Shown here in pieces: positions 23,711 to 33,445 of a DNA stretch of 64,000 nucleotides (the stretch's first letter is position 1; each line of letters begins with the position of its first letter). Made by a program: the position numbers and the translations under genes. A model generated the notes under the pieces. It was not told the origin of the DNA. It saw only the letters and a list, made by a program, of their open reading frames with translations, and made no database searches. The stretch covers positions 1 through 64,000 of the forward strand of contig NZ_JAKMCS010000015.1 in the NCBI RefSeq assembly GCF_022662195.1, read 5' to 3'. Origin of the DNA: Aestuariivivens insulae (GTDB lineage: Bacteria > Bacteroidota > Bacteroidia > Flavobacteriales > Flavobacteriaceae).

Positions 23711-25993
23711 TTATGAAGCTTCGACTGTTATAATGACACTTTTAGAAGCAGGCGTTTTAGCCGTATGCGCAAAGCTTTCTAAAGGTACCAACACATTGGT
23801 CTCGGGAAAATAAGTCGCACAGCAACTTTTGGGAATATCGTACCCTACCACTTTAAAATTATTGGCTGTTCTGATCTTACCCTTGTAATGTGATTTTAAA
23901 TTAACAACTTGCCCATCTTTAAGATGACGCGCTTTCATATCGTTACGGTTCATAAAAATAATTCGCCTTTCATTATAAATGCCGCGATACCTATCGTTCA
24001 TACCATAAATAGTGGTATTGAATTGATCATGGCTACGAATGGTCATCATTATTAATTCACCGTCTTTCAAAATCCATTTGGGCAGTTTATTCAACGTGAA
24101 ATTCGCCTTACCTGTTTGGGTCTTAAACTGTCTAATACGGGCTCCATTGGGCAAATAAAAACCTGATGGTATTTTTAAGCGTTTGTTATAATCTTCGAAA
24201 CCGGAAACAACTTCTGCTATATCATCCCGTACCAGATTATAATCTGCTTTATATTTTAACCAATCTATATTTGAACGTCCTTTTAATGTGGCATGCGCTA
24301 TACCACAAACTACAGCCACTTCACTTAATAAATCCGTAGAGCAAGGCTCCAAAACACCTTTGGTTGATGAAACAATACCCATTGAGTTTTCTACACTCTG
24401 TACCTGCTCTCCTGTTTTTTGGAAGTCCTTTTCGGTACGTCCTAGACATGGTAAAATAAGGGCCTCCTTACCTGTTACCAAATGCGAGCGGTTTAATTTT
24501 GTGCTCACATGCACGGTTAAACTACAGTTAGATAGTGCTTGTGCCGAATATAACGTATCTGGTACTGCTGAAATGAAATTTCCCCCCACCCCAAAGAATA
24601 CCTTGGCTTTCTTTTCATACATGGCCTTAATGGCATCAATTACAGAATAACCTTGTTTAGCTGATGGCTTAAAACCATATTTGGCTTCAATTTTATCTAA
24701 AAAGGCTTGTGGTGCTGCTTCCCAAATACCTACGGTTCTATCGCCCTGTACATTGGAATGCCCCCGCACCGGGCATGTTCCAGCACCTTCTTTTCCAATA
24801 CTCCCTTTTAACAATAAAAGGTTAACCAGTTCTCTAATATTGTCTACTGCATTTTCGTGCTGGGTCAAACCCATGGCCCAACAGATAATAATCTTGTTGT
24901 TGTTAAGGATTAAATCAAACACCTCATCAAAAATTGCTTGGGACACTCCTGCCGCCTTTAAGCAATCATCGAAATTATAGGTTTTTAAATCTACAATGAA
25001 ATCATGATAACCATGTGTATACTCATCTATAAAATCTTTATCAAACACTCGTCCTGTTTCTGCTTCTTTTTCCAATAGCTTAAGCAAAATGGATTTAAAA
25101 AAAGCGACGTCCCCATTAATCATTAGAGGAACAAAAACGTCTGCTATTGGCGTTCCTCCCGTTAATAGTTTTATGGGATTTTGCGGATTGGTAAATTTGA
25201 TAAGACCTGCTTCGGGTAACGGATTGACAGCTATTATTTTTCCTCCATTATTTTTACACTTTTCCAATGCAGAAAGCATTCTAGGATGGTTTGTTCCGGG
25301 GTTTTGCCCTATAACCATAACTACCTCCGCCTTATATAGATCGTCTAGTGTTACAGATCCTTTTCCAATACCTAAGGTTTCAGATAGCGCTTTACCACTG
25401 GCTTCATGGCACATATTGGAACAATCGGGTAAATTGGATGTGCCAAATTCACGAACAAACAACTGGTAGAGAAAAGCGGCTTCGTTGGTAGTTCTCCCCG
25501 ACGTGTAAAATACAGCTTCGTCAGGATTATTAAGTGCGTTTAAATGTGTGGCTACTTTCCTAAAAGCATCTTCCCAAGAAATGGGCCTATAATGGCTTTC
25601 GCCTTCTGCCAGAAATAAAGGTTCTGCCAAGCGCCCCGATTTCCCTAATTCAAAATCGGACCAACTCGCTAATTCGTCTACCGAATGTTTGGCAAAGAAG
25701 GCATGGCCTATGGTTTTATTTTGGGCTTCTTCGGCTATGGCCTTTAAACCATTTTCGCAATATTCCCCTAACGATGAGCGCTCGTCATCGGGATCGGGCC
25801 ATGCACAACCTGGGCAATCAAAACCTCCCTTTTGATTAATTTTAAAGGAAAGCTTTAAGGCATCAACCATATTCATATACTTACTGGCATGCCCAACGGC
25901 ACTAGAAACACCACCAAAACCCGCACTGTTCTTGGCCGGTGCTTTGATTTTTAGATCGTTAAACACTTCTGGCGTTAATGCCTTTTTATCCAT
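23711..25993 (-). CDS. FdhF/YdeP-type molybdopterin oxidoreductase
   Basis: A 760-residue member of the DMSO-reductase superfamily, FdhF/YdeP branch. The cluster-binding region has CPGCAWPDPDD with further cysteines nearby. The probable Mo ligand is the Cys of SNMCHEASGKAL (Cys, not Sec). HENAVDNIRELVNLLLLKG and GTCPVRGHSNVQGDRTVGI are typical of this branch. There is no Tat signal, so it is cytosolic. The substrate is unknown; E. coli YdeP is tied to acid resistance. Its position at the head of the nitrate cluster suggests a linked role, but no TACGTA operator was found upstream. Confidence 0.8.
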   Translation of the reverse strand: MDKKALTPEVFNDLKIKAPAKNSAGFGGVSSAVGHASKYMNMVDALKLSFKINQKGGFDCPGCAWPDPDDERSSLGEYCENGLKAIAEEAQNKTIGHAFFAKHSVDELASWSDFELGKSGRLAEPLFLAEGESHYRPISWEDAFRKVATHLNALNNPDEAVFYTSGRTTNEAAFLYQLFVREFGTSNLPDCSNMCHEASGKALSETLGIGKGSVTLDDLYKAEVVMVIGQNPGTNHPRMLSALEKCKNNGGKIIAVNPLPEAGLIKFTNPQNPIKLLTGGTPIADVFVPLMINGDVAFFKSILLKLLEKEAETGRVFDKDFIDEYTHGYHDFIVDLKTYNFDDCLKAAGVSQAIFDEVFDLILNNNKIIICWAMGLTQHENAVDNIRELVNLLLLKGSIGKEGAGTCPVRGHSNVQGDRTVGIWEAAPQAFLDKIEAKYGFKPSAKQGYSVIDAIKAMYEKKAKVFFGVGGNFISAVPDTLYSAQALSNCSLTVHVSTKLNRSHLVTGKEALILPCLGRTEKDFQKTGEQVQSVENSMGIVSSTKGVLEPCSTDLLSEVAVVCGIAHATLKGRSNIDWLKYKADYNLVRDDIAEVVSGFEDYNKRLKIPSGFYLPNGARIRQFKTQTGKANFTLNKLPKWILKDGELIMMTIRSHDQFNTTIYGMNDRYRGIYNERRIIFMNRNDMKARHLKDGQVVNLKSHYKGKIRTANNFKVVGYDIPKSCCATYFPETNVLVPLESFAHTAKTPASKSVIITVEAS

Positions 25994-26117
25994 AACACTT
26001 TATTCTATTTCAAATATCGTATTTTTTATAACATTATATATAAATATTACACCTAGTTACTTGTTAAAGAGCAAATAAATATTCTATATTAGAGTATTGA
26101 TATTGGGAAATTAAAAA

Positions 26118-27146
26118 ATGAAGAAGAAAATTACTTTAAAGGATATAGCCACCACGTTTGGCGTTTCCATTGCTACAGTGTCGAAAGCACTTAATGACAG
26201 CTATGACATTAGCGTTACGACCAAGCAAAAAATACAGGAGTACGCCAAAGCACACCATTACAAGCCTAACACTATAGCCCTTAATTTACTTAAAAAATCC
26301 AAGACTAAAACCATTGGTGTTGTTATCCCCAATATTATGAATAGTTTTTTTGCTAAGGCTTTTGTTGGTATTGAAAATATAGCTTCTCAGAATGGTTATC
26401 AGCTTGTATCATGTATTTCCAATGAATCTTATGAAAAAGAAGTTAAAACCATTGAGCTACTAAAACATGGTGATTTGGATGGTCTTATCATTTCCTTAGC
26501 CGAAGAGACCCAGATAAAGCAAAACTTCACGCACTTACAAAATACGCTGGACGAAGGAATCCCCATAGTCATGTTCGATAGGGTTACTGAGAATATTGCT
26601 TGCGATAAGGTTATTGTTAATGATATGGAAAGTGCGTATAGTGCAACCCATCACTTACTTAAATCTGGCTGTAAGCGTGTGGCGTTAATCTCCATAATCG
26701 ATAATTTAAGTGTTGGCAAGCTTCGTGTTGAAGGCTATAAAAAAGCAATTACCGAATTTAACATGCCTATTGAAGATCGGCTTATTGTTCGCATTGGCAA
26801 TCATGAAGATTTTGATGCGATATTAAAAGTTACGCTTTCCGATAAAACTATTGATGGCCTCATTTGCCTAGAGGAGGATGCTACGGTTAATACTACAAAA
26901 CTGGTTAAACAGATGGGATATAAAATCCCCGAAGACATCTCTATTGTATGTTTTACCAACGGAAAGATTTTACAACACCTCAGCCCTTCTATTTCAGCTA
27001 TTAGCCAACATGGGAAACATATTGGGGAAACGGCCATATCGATGCTTATTGATCGTATTGAAAACAATACGCCCAATAAGCCCTTTATAACCAAAATGGT
27101 AAAAACAAGCTTGATTGAGCGTGAAAGTACTAAATCTATTAAATAA
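26118..27146 (+). CDS. LacI-family transcriptional regulator
   Basis: A 342-residue LacI/GalR protein. The N-terminal helix-turn-helix (ITLKDIATTFGVSIATVSKALN) is followed by the hinge region (KPNTIALNLLKKSKTKTIGVV) and a periplasmic-binding-protein-like effector domain. It converges on the xylose operon with 4 bp between the stop codons. Control of the xyl genes by xylose or a derivative is the natural inference; no operator palindrome was recognised upstream of xylB. Confidence 0.85.
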   Translation: MKKKITLKDIATTFGVSIATVSKALNDSYDISVTTKQKIQEYAKAHHYKPNTIALNLLKKSKTKTIGVVIPNIMNSFFAKAFVGIENIASQNGYQLVSCISNESYEKEVKTIELLKHGDLDGLIISLAEETQIKQNFTHLQNTLDEGIPIVMFDRVTENIACDKVIVNDMESAYSATHHLLKSGCKRVALISIIDNLSVGKLRVEGYKKAITEFNMPIEDRLIVRIGNHEDFDAILKVTLSDKTIDGLICLEEDATVNTTKLVKQMGYKIPEDISIVCFTNGKILQHLSPSISAISQHGKHIGETAISMLIDRIENNTPNKPFITKMVKTSLIERESTKSIK

Positions 27147-27150
27147 TTCC

Positions 27151-28767
27151 TTATCCCGTAAAGTAGGTTAGTATAGTAACCACTACAATAACCAATACGA
27201 TGGACAATACAACGTCTATGGTATCAAAACTAGCTTTATTGGCCTGTTTTTGTTCTTCGGAAAGGGTCCCAAAAGCCAAGCCTTTAATGGCTTGATAGTT
27301 TGGCGCTTCAGAGACCAAGCTTACGATAACGCAAACAATCACAGAAAATATAAACATAAATATAGCCATATGGGCAAAATTGATAGCTGCAAAACTATGG
27401 GCCACTCCTGTTAGACTATCGATGTTTATTTCTGCTGTAATACGTAATGCAGCAACAACCAATCCAGACATTAGGGTAACTATTGCAGCTTTGGCATTAA
27501 CCCGTTTCCATACTATTCCCAGTATAAAAACAGCTGTAATTGGTGGTGCGATATAAGACTGTACACTCTGTAAATATTTATACAGTGTGCCGCCACCTAT
27601 TTTTTCCATAATGGGAATCCATATAATACCCAATACTACCACAATAGCTGTAGCAATTTGACCTATTCTAACCAATCGCTTCTCGGTCATGTTAGGCTTT
27701 AATTTCTTGTATATATCAATGGTAAAAATTGTAGAACACGAATTAAATACCGAAGCCAACGAACTCATAAGGGCCGCCATTAGACCTCCAGCTACTAAAC
27801 CTTTTAGTCCAACCGGAAGCAATGTTTTAACCATAACAGGAAAAACCTGATCTGCTCTATCGTACGAGAGCACGCCTTTTTGTGCCAAGGCAAAGGCAAT
27901 TATACCTGGGATTAAAAAAATAAAAATGGGTAATATCTTTAAGTAGGCTCCAAAAATGGCACCTCTTCTACCAATTTTGATGTTATTCGCCGCCAAGGTT
28001 CGTTGTACTATATATTGGTCTGTACACCAATACCAGACCCCAACGACTGTTCCTCCAAACAATAGCCCTGTCCAGGGAAATTCTGGATCGTCTATAGGGC
28101 GCCACATATTAAAATGTCCCGAACCAACCGTAGTTCTTAACTCAGCCCAGCCTCCAACTTCCTGTAACCCTAAATAAGTTATAATTACAGATCCTGCAAT
28201 AAGGATAACGGTTTGTAATGTTTCAGTATAAATAACGGCTTTCATGCCGCCTATAATGGTATATATTCCTGTGAAGACCACAATACCTATGGCACCATAC
28301 CAAAACGGAATACCTAGTAATTCTGATACCACTATACCGCCAGCATAAATGGTTACCGATACTTTGGTAACAACATACCCCGCAAGTGAAAATACCGATA
28401 AAAACCAACGGGAACGTGCATCGAAACGTTTTTCCAGGAATTCTGGCATGGTAAAAGCTCCACTTCTAATATAAAATGGCAAAAACAACCATCCTAAAAG
28501 GAGTACTATCCAAGCGTGCAACTCGTAATGTGCCATGGGCATACCCGACTCGGCTCCTGTACCGGCTAAACCAACCACATGTTCCGAGCCTATATTAGAC
28601 GCAAAAATAGAAGCTCCTATCACAAACCATCCCACATTTCGTCCTGCTAAAAAATAATCTTCGGTATTTTTATTCCTCTGTAGGATCACCCACACAGCAA
28701 CTCCCATTAGAGCCAAAAAATAAGCACCTAATACGACCCAATCTAAACCTTCTAATACTGAATTCAT
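27151..28767 (-). CDS. Sodium/solute symporter, SGLT-like sugar transporter
   Basis: A 538-residue SSS-family protein with about 14 membrane segments. The sugar-transporting branch is indicated by FLAGRNVGWFVIGASIFASNIGSEHVVGLAGTGA in segments 1-2 and WYWCTDQYIVQRTLAA later. Probably a Na+/xylose symporter, given its place 4 nt downstream of xylA in the same direction. Glucose or galactose cannot be excluded. Confidence 0.82.
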   Translation of the reverse strand: MNSVLEGLDWVVLGAYFLALMGVAVWVILQRNKNTEDYFLAGRNVGWFVIGASIFASNIGSEHVVGLAGTGAESGMPMAHYELHAWIVLLLGWLFLPFYIRSGAFTMPEFLEKRFDARSRWFLSVFSLAGYVVTKVSVTIYAGGIVVSELLGIPFWYGAIGIVVFTGIYTIIGGMKAVIYTETLQTVILIAGSVIITYLGLQEVGGWAELRTTVGSGHFNMWRPIDDPEFPWTGLLFGGTVVGVWYWCTDQYIVQRTLAANNIKIGRRGAIFGAYLKILPIFIFLIPGIIAFALAQKGVLSYDRADQVFPVMVKTLLPVGLKGLVAGGLMAALMSSLASVFNSCSTIFTIDIYKKLKPNMTEKRLVRIGQIATAIVVVLGIIWIPIMEKIGGGTLYKYLQSVQSYIAPPITAVFILGIVWKRVNAKAAIVTLMSGLVVAALRITAEINIDSLTGVAHSFAAINFAHMAIFMFIFSVIVCVIVSLVSEAPNYQAIKGLAFGTLSEEQKQANKASFDTIDVVLSIVLVIVVVTILTYFTG

Positions 28768-28771
28768 AAGA

Positions 28772-30097
28772 CTAAATGTATTGGTTTATAATATTTTCAA
28801 ATAACTCTTGCTTGCCGCTCACCAATGGCAATTCTCCATTTTCCTGGGCAATTTTATACAAATCGGTTAGCGCAAGTTTGCCCTCTTCAAATGCTTTACC
28901 ATTCCCTGAATCGAACGAACTATAACGTTCTTCTCTTAATTTTTCATAGGGTGAAGAGGTTAAAATTTTATTAGCTGTCAATAAGGCGCGTGCAAAGGTA
29001 TCTGCTCCACCGATATGTGCATGAAAAACATCGTCTATATCGGTAGAGTTTCTTCTTATTTTGGCATCAAAATTTACGCCACCACCTTGCAGTCCGCCTG
29101 CCTTAAGGAATACCAACATGGCTTCGGTTGTTTCTTGGATATTATTGGGAAACTGATCGGTATCCCATCCATTTTGGTAATCTCCCCTATTGGCGTCGAT
29201 ACTACCCAACATACCGGCTTTTGCCGCGACTTCCAATTCATGTTGAAAAGTATGCTGGGCCAATGTTGCGTGGTTAACTTCTATATTTATCTTAAAGTCT
29301 TTATCTAAACCATATTCCTTTAAAAAGCCAATAGCCGTAGCCGTATCAAAATCATATTGGTGCTTAGAAGGCTCCATGGGTTTAGGCTCAATGAAAAACG
29401 TTCCTTTAAAACCTTGGCTTCTGGCATAATCTTTAGCCATAGTTAAAAATTGTGCCATATGATCTAATTCTCTACCCATATTGGTGTTCAACAAAGACAT
29501 ATAACCTTCACGGCCGCCCCAGAACACATAGTTTTCACCATTAAGCTTTATGGTAGCATCTAAAGCCAGTTTTACCTGCCCGCCCGCTCTGGCCACGACA
29601 TTAAATTCTGGATTGGTTGCAGCTCCATTCATATATCTCGGATTGGAAAAGCAATTAGCCGTACCCCACAGCAATTTTATTCCTGAGGCAGCTTGCTTGT
29701 CCTTAATATAATCGGTTATGGTTGCCAATCGTTTTTCAGATTCTGAAAAAGAGGAAGCTTCTGCAACTAAATCATAATCATGGAAACAGAAATAATCAAA
29801 GCCCATTTTACTTATAAATTCAAAAGCTGCGTCGGCTTTATCCTTCGCCGCCTGTATAGGGTCTGTAGATTGGTCCCATTTAAAGTTTTGGGTTCCTGGT
29901 CCAAAAGGATCGGCTCCCTGTCCGCAGAAGGTATGCCAATAGGCCACTGCAAATTTAAAATGCTCTCGCATGGTCTTACCCGCTACCACTTGGTCTGGAT
30001 TGTAATATTTAAATGCCAGGGGATTATCTGACTCCCTTCCTTCGTATTGTATCTCTGAAATACCTTTAAAATACTCTGTGTTTCCTATTATTGCCAT
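28772..30097 (-). CDS. xylA: Xylose isomerase
   Basis: Converts D-xylose to D-xylulose. The 441 residues match the long (class II) type. [10 protein letters not shown] carries the catalytic His-Asp pair, [17 protein letters not shown] carries metal-binding Glu and Lys, and [18 protein letters not shown] and [20 protein letters not shown] carry the second metal site. Between xylB and the symporter, with short spacers, it forms a three-gene operon. Confidence 0.96.
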   Translation of the reverse strand: MAIIGNTEYFKGISEIQYEGRESDNPLAFKYYNPDQVVAGKTMREHFKFAVAYWHTFCGQGADPFGPGTQNFKWDQSTDPIQAAKDKADAAFEFISKMGFDYFCFHDYDLVAEASSFSESEKRLATITDYIKDKQAASGIKLLWGTANCFSNPRYMNGAATNPEFNVVARAGGQVKLALDATIKLNGENYVFWGGREGYMSLLNTNMGRELDHMAQFLTMAKDYARSQGFKGTFFIEPKPMEPSKHQYDFDTATAIGFLKEYGLDKDFKINIEVNHATLAQHTFQHELEVAAKAGMLGSIDANRGDYQNGWDTDQFPNNIQETTEAMLVFLKAGGLQGGGVNFDAKIRRNSTDIDDVFHAHIGGADTFARALLTANKILTSSPYEKLREERYSSFDSGNGKAFEEGKLALTDLYKIAQENGELPLVSGKQELFENIINQYI

Positions 30098-30121
30098 CTA
30101 TATTTATTATTTATTTTATGA

Positions 30122-31609
30122 TTAAACTTTGTTCAATATAAGTTCAAGTTCCTGTTTCCAATTTTTATAAGCTTTTAAGTACGGCTCCTTATTGCTTAGA
30201 GGTTTAAAGGTCATAACGTGATCATTATCCATGATCACTTTTCCAAAACTTTCAAAGTCGCCCTTATGCAGCTCTACTGCCCGAGCAGCACCAATAGCTC
30301 CGGTGGTATTGTATATTTCTATGTCTTGGTCTATTAATGTGGCTACTGTATTTGCAAATATCCCTGAGCGGAATAAATTATCATTTCCAGCACGTATAAC
30401 CTTTGCTTTTATACCATCTGACTTTAATAATTCCATGCCATAGACGAACGAAAACGCAATGCCTTCCAAAGCGGCCCTACATAGGTGCCCTTTATGATGC
30501 TTATTTAAGTTCAAATGAATTATTCGTGTGCCTATTTCTTTATTATTCAACATGCGTTCGGCTCCATTTCCAAAAGGTATTAAGCAAACGCCCTCTGATC
30601 CTACAGCTATATCTGAAGCCAACTGGTTCATCTCTTCATAAGAGCTAACAGCTAAATTGTTCAATAACCAACGGTATTGGATACCTGCCCCATTAATGCA
30701 CAATAATTTACCTATACGAAGCTCAGTTCGTTTTGTATAATTAACATGTGCAAAATTGTTGACACGAGAACTTTCTTTTACAGACATGCTATCGGTCACG
30801 GCATATAAAACGCCCGAAGTGCCTCCTGTTGCCGCTACTTCTCCAGGGTTGAACACATTTAGTGATAATGCATTGTTTGGTTGATCGCCCGCTCTGTAGT
30901 ATATAGGTGTTCCCTTGGCTAAACCACTTTCCTCAGCCCCTTTCTTATCAACCATTGCTTGTAACCCAAAAGTTTCAACAACATCTGGGATCAATGCCCT
31001 TTCAATACCATAGTAATCGAGTAAAAATTGGGCGATATCATGTTTGTTAAAATCCCAAAAAATACCTTCAGACAAACCAGATATGGTAGTATTTATAGTA
31101 TTGGATAATTTATATGCGATATAATCCCCGGGCAACATGAACTTATGTATACGCTCATATAGCTGTGGCTCATTATCTTTTACCCATTTTAATTTTGAAG
31201 CCGTAAAATTTGCTGGTGAGTTTAACAAATTGGATGTACAGTTTTCATCTCCTATACCAGAGAATGCCTCATTACCAATTCCAACCGCCCGGCTATCACA
31301 CCAAATGATACTTTTTCTTAGCGGAACCCCCTGTTTATCAACAACAACCAACCCATGCATTTGATACGAGATCCCAATGCCCTTAATTTGGTCACTGGAT
31401 ATATTGTATTGCGCTTTTAAACGTTTTATGGCATTACAACTATGTAGCCACCAATCATCTGGTTCTTGCTCCGCCCATCCACTTTTTAGGGCCTGCATAT
31501 CCATTTCTTCTTTTGGCTCTTGAACAACGCCTATGCTCCTTCCTGATGCTGCTTCTACTAAAGCTGCTTTTATACTGGAACTACCTATATCTAATCCTAA
31601 ATAATACAA
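30122..31609 (-). CDS. xylB: Xylulokinase
   Basis: A 495-residue FGGY-family kinase that phosphorylates D-xylulose to xylulose 5-phosphate. The N-terminal phosphate-binding loop GLDIGSSSIKAAL, the YQMHGLVVVD segment, WCDSRAV, and ATGGTSGVLYAV are all family typical. The start is TTG at 31609: the only in-frame start, because a stop codon lies two codons upstream. First gene of the operon. Confidence 0.93.
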   Translation of the reverse strand: MYYLGLDIGSSSIKAALVEAASGRSIGVVQEPKEEMDMQALKSGWAEQEPDDWWLHSCNAIKRLKAQYNISSDQIKGIGISYQMHGLVVVDKQGVPLRKSIIWCDSRAVGIGNEAFSGIGDENCTSNLLNSPANFTASKLKWVKDNEPQLYERIHKFMLPGDYIAYKLSNTINTTISGLSEGIFWDFNKHDIAQFLLDYYGIERALIPDVVETFGLQAMVDKKGAEESGLAKGTPIYYRAGDQPNNALSLNVFNPGEVAATGGTSGVLYAVTDSMSVKESSRVNNFAHVNYTKRTELRIGKLLCINGAGIQYRWLLNNLAVSSYEEMNQLASDIAVGSEGVCLIPFGNGAERMLNNKEIGTRIIHLNLNKHHKGHLCRAALEGIAFSFVYGMELLKSDGIKAKVIRAGNDNLFRSGIFANTVATLIDQDIEIYNTTGAIGAARAVELHKGDFESFGKVIMDNDHVMTFKPLSNKEPYLKAYKNWKQELELILNKV

Positions 31610-31632
31610 TGTCTATAAAAATAATGTTGATT

Positions 31633-31640
31633 CAAATTTA
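31633..31640 (-). promoter_or_regulatory. Candidate -7 box of the xylBA-symporter operon
   Basis: CAAATTTA reads TAAATTTG on the minus strand, matching TAnnTTTG, 24 bp upstream of the xylB start. No convincing -33 TTG was seen. Confidence 0.35.
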
Positions 31641-31792
31641 AGAAGAGATCCCTTATTTTTATTCGATATGCTTTATTCAGTCAGAAGAACTCAATACCAC
31701 AAAAAACATAACAACCTGATTTTAAGATGTATAATTAATAAATTACACTACTTAAAGGTTTTCGTGATTTCCTTAGCTTACTCTGGCTACGA

Positions 31793-32410
31793 CTATTTAA
31801 AATTCTGGGTATGTAAGTTTTTGTAATCTTCTAAGGTGTCCAAGTCAACATTCTTAAATGCACAGTTTAAGATTTTAACAAAGACCTGATTCTTTTTCAA
31901 TAGAGCCTTTGCTCCTAAGTCACCTTTTAACTGTGATAATTGCACTAAATAGCTAGCATCGAACAGGACGGGCACCCCTTGTGTTCCATTTTGATAAAAT
32001 GTTGCAATGATTTGTTTCTTGCCTGTTGAAAAATTTGAAATCAAAGTATTGAGGTATTCAGAAGATACCAATGGCTGATCTGCTAGGGTAATTAACAGAC
32101 CATCTGGCTTTATGGTTTGTTGCTTTACATAATTTGAAGCGAAAGCTATTGAAGACGCTAAACCCTGTGCCCATTGCTTATGATCTAAAATTGTTATTGG
32201 TAAATGCTCTATTTCTTTCTTTATAATGGCATAGTTTGCTCCTAAAACAACAATAATTTCTTTGGATTTGGTCTTTAAGGCGGTCTTTATCGTATGAAGA
32301 ATCAAACTATATTCCCCCCACTGTAAGAGTTGTTTGGGAGTTCCCATTCTGGTTGAAGCTCCTGCTGCTAAAATAACTAAAGCAATATTTGACGATTCAG
32401 TAGACAACAT
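31793..32410 (-). CDS. mocA: MocA-like molybdenum cofactor cytidylyltransferase
   Basis: A 205-residue nucleotidyltransferase with LVILAAGASTRMGTPKQLLQW and ADQPLVSSEYL. By family it adds a nucleotide to Moco; the MocA branch uses CTP and serves xanthine-dehydrogenase-type enzymes. It is the last gene of the oxidoreductase operon and its ATG overlaps the xdhC stop by one base. The cytidine preference is inferred from its neighbours. Confidence 0.8.
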   Translation of the reverse strand: MLSTESSNIALVILAAGASTRMGTPKQLLQWGEYSLILHTIKTALKTKSKEIIVVLGANYAIIKKEIEHLPITILDHKQWAQGLASSIAFASNYVKQQTIKPDGLLITLADQPLVSSEYLNTLISNFSTGKKQIIATFYQNGTQGVPVLFDASYLVQLSQLKGDLGAKALLKKNQVFVKILNCAFKNVDLDTLEDYKNLHTQNFK

Positions 32411-33438
32411 TAGATTGTCTTTTTAGTATGGATTTTGCCTATCTTCTTACTTAATGATATGGGCTCATGATTTCGAGTAAAAGCTAAAATCTCTGAAACA
32501 ATAGAAACCGCAATTTCCTCTGGAGTTTCCGACCCTATATTTAATCCTGCAGGGCCATGGATAGAATCTAAAAAAGCATCGTCGATTTCGGGGCAATATT
32601 CCATAAACTGGTTTAACATATCGTCCCTTCGCTTCGAAGGCCCCAATAAACCAATATAAGCCGGTGTCGTATTTTTAAGAGCCACTAAGTATCGCAGATC
32701 ATTGGCAAAATTATGGGTCATAAGCACTATCGCTGTTTGACCATCAATTTTATCTACTTCTAACTGTTCTGGTGTACTACAAATAAAAGCATGGGCCCCC
32801 GAAAAGTTTGCTATTGATTTTTGCTCTTTTACCCCTGCTACGATTACAACTTCCCAACCAGTCAATGCGGCATACTGGCATAATTTCACCGCATCGTGCT
32901 CTGCACCAATAATCATTAACTTAAAACGCGGCGGCATAGGTTGCCTAAAAACAGAAAGTGTATTGGTGTCGTAATCCAAAGAAGGGTTTGAAATTGAAAA
33001 TATGGCATCTTCTATTTTCACATAAGAGCCCAAGCCCTTGTTAGATCCCTCTTTTTTTTCAAAATAGGAAAGGATTTCAAACGAAAATCTGTTGTCTATA
33101 CAATTAGAAAACGCCTTATAGAATGTATTACCTGGATCGAATAGTTCCAATAAAATATATAATATCCCTTCGCAACCTAAACGGTAGCGTCCATCGTAAG
33201 TCATGATTTTTGAAGTTCCGGTTTTAAAAACCGACTGCGATTGCAACTGCACTTCTTTTTCCACACAACCACCGCTTACAGCTCCAACCATAGTGCCATT
33301 TTCCAAGACCAACATTCTAACACCAGGTCTACGATAGGACGAACCATCCAATGCGACTACCGAAGCTAAAACCGATGCAACACCGCTTTGCTTCGCCGAT
33401 AGGGCTTGCTCTACTATATTCTTGAATTCGTGTGTCAT
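32410..33438 (-). CDS. xdhC: XdhC/CoxI-family Moco maturation protein
   Basis: The 342-residue protein binds Moco and promotes its sulfuration before insertion into the oxidoreductase. It shows the N-terminal XdhC motif VVALDGSSYRRPGVRMLV and GAVSGGCVEKEV, and a C-terminal Rossmann-like domain (YIGLLGPSKRRDDML). The frame is open upstream into the preceding gene, but the ATG at 33438 (MTHEFKN) starts 8 nt beyond the preceding stop and fits the family. Confidence 0.87.
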   Translation of the reverse strand: MTHEFKNIVEQALSAKQSGVASVLASVVALDGSSYRRPGVRMLVLENGTMVGAVSGGCVEKEVQLQSQSVFKTGTSKIMTYDGRYRLGCEGILYILLELFDPGNTFYKAFSNCIDNRFSFEILSYFEKKEGSNKGLGSYVKIEDAIFSISNPSLDYDTNTLSVFRQPMPPRFKLMIIGAEHDAVKLCQYAALTGWEVVIVAGVKEQKSIANFSGAHAFICSTPEQLEVDKIDGQTAIVLMTHNFANDLRYLVALKNTTPAYIGLLGPSKRRDDMLNQFMEYCPEIDDAFLDSIHGPAGLNIGSETPEEIAVSIVSEILAFTRNHEPISLSKKIGKIHTKKTI

Positions 33439-33445
33439 AGCAGTA

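Noticed and set aside
24681-24980. Plus-strand frames opposite the FdhF/YdeP gene and other long shadow frames
   Set aside because: They lie fully within well-supported minus-strand genes and show no protein-family features.
23711-25993. Selenocysteine formate dehydrogenase
   Set aside because: No in-frame TGA is present; the likely Mo ligand position is Cys.
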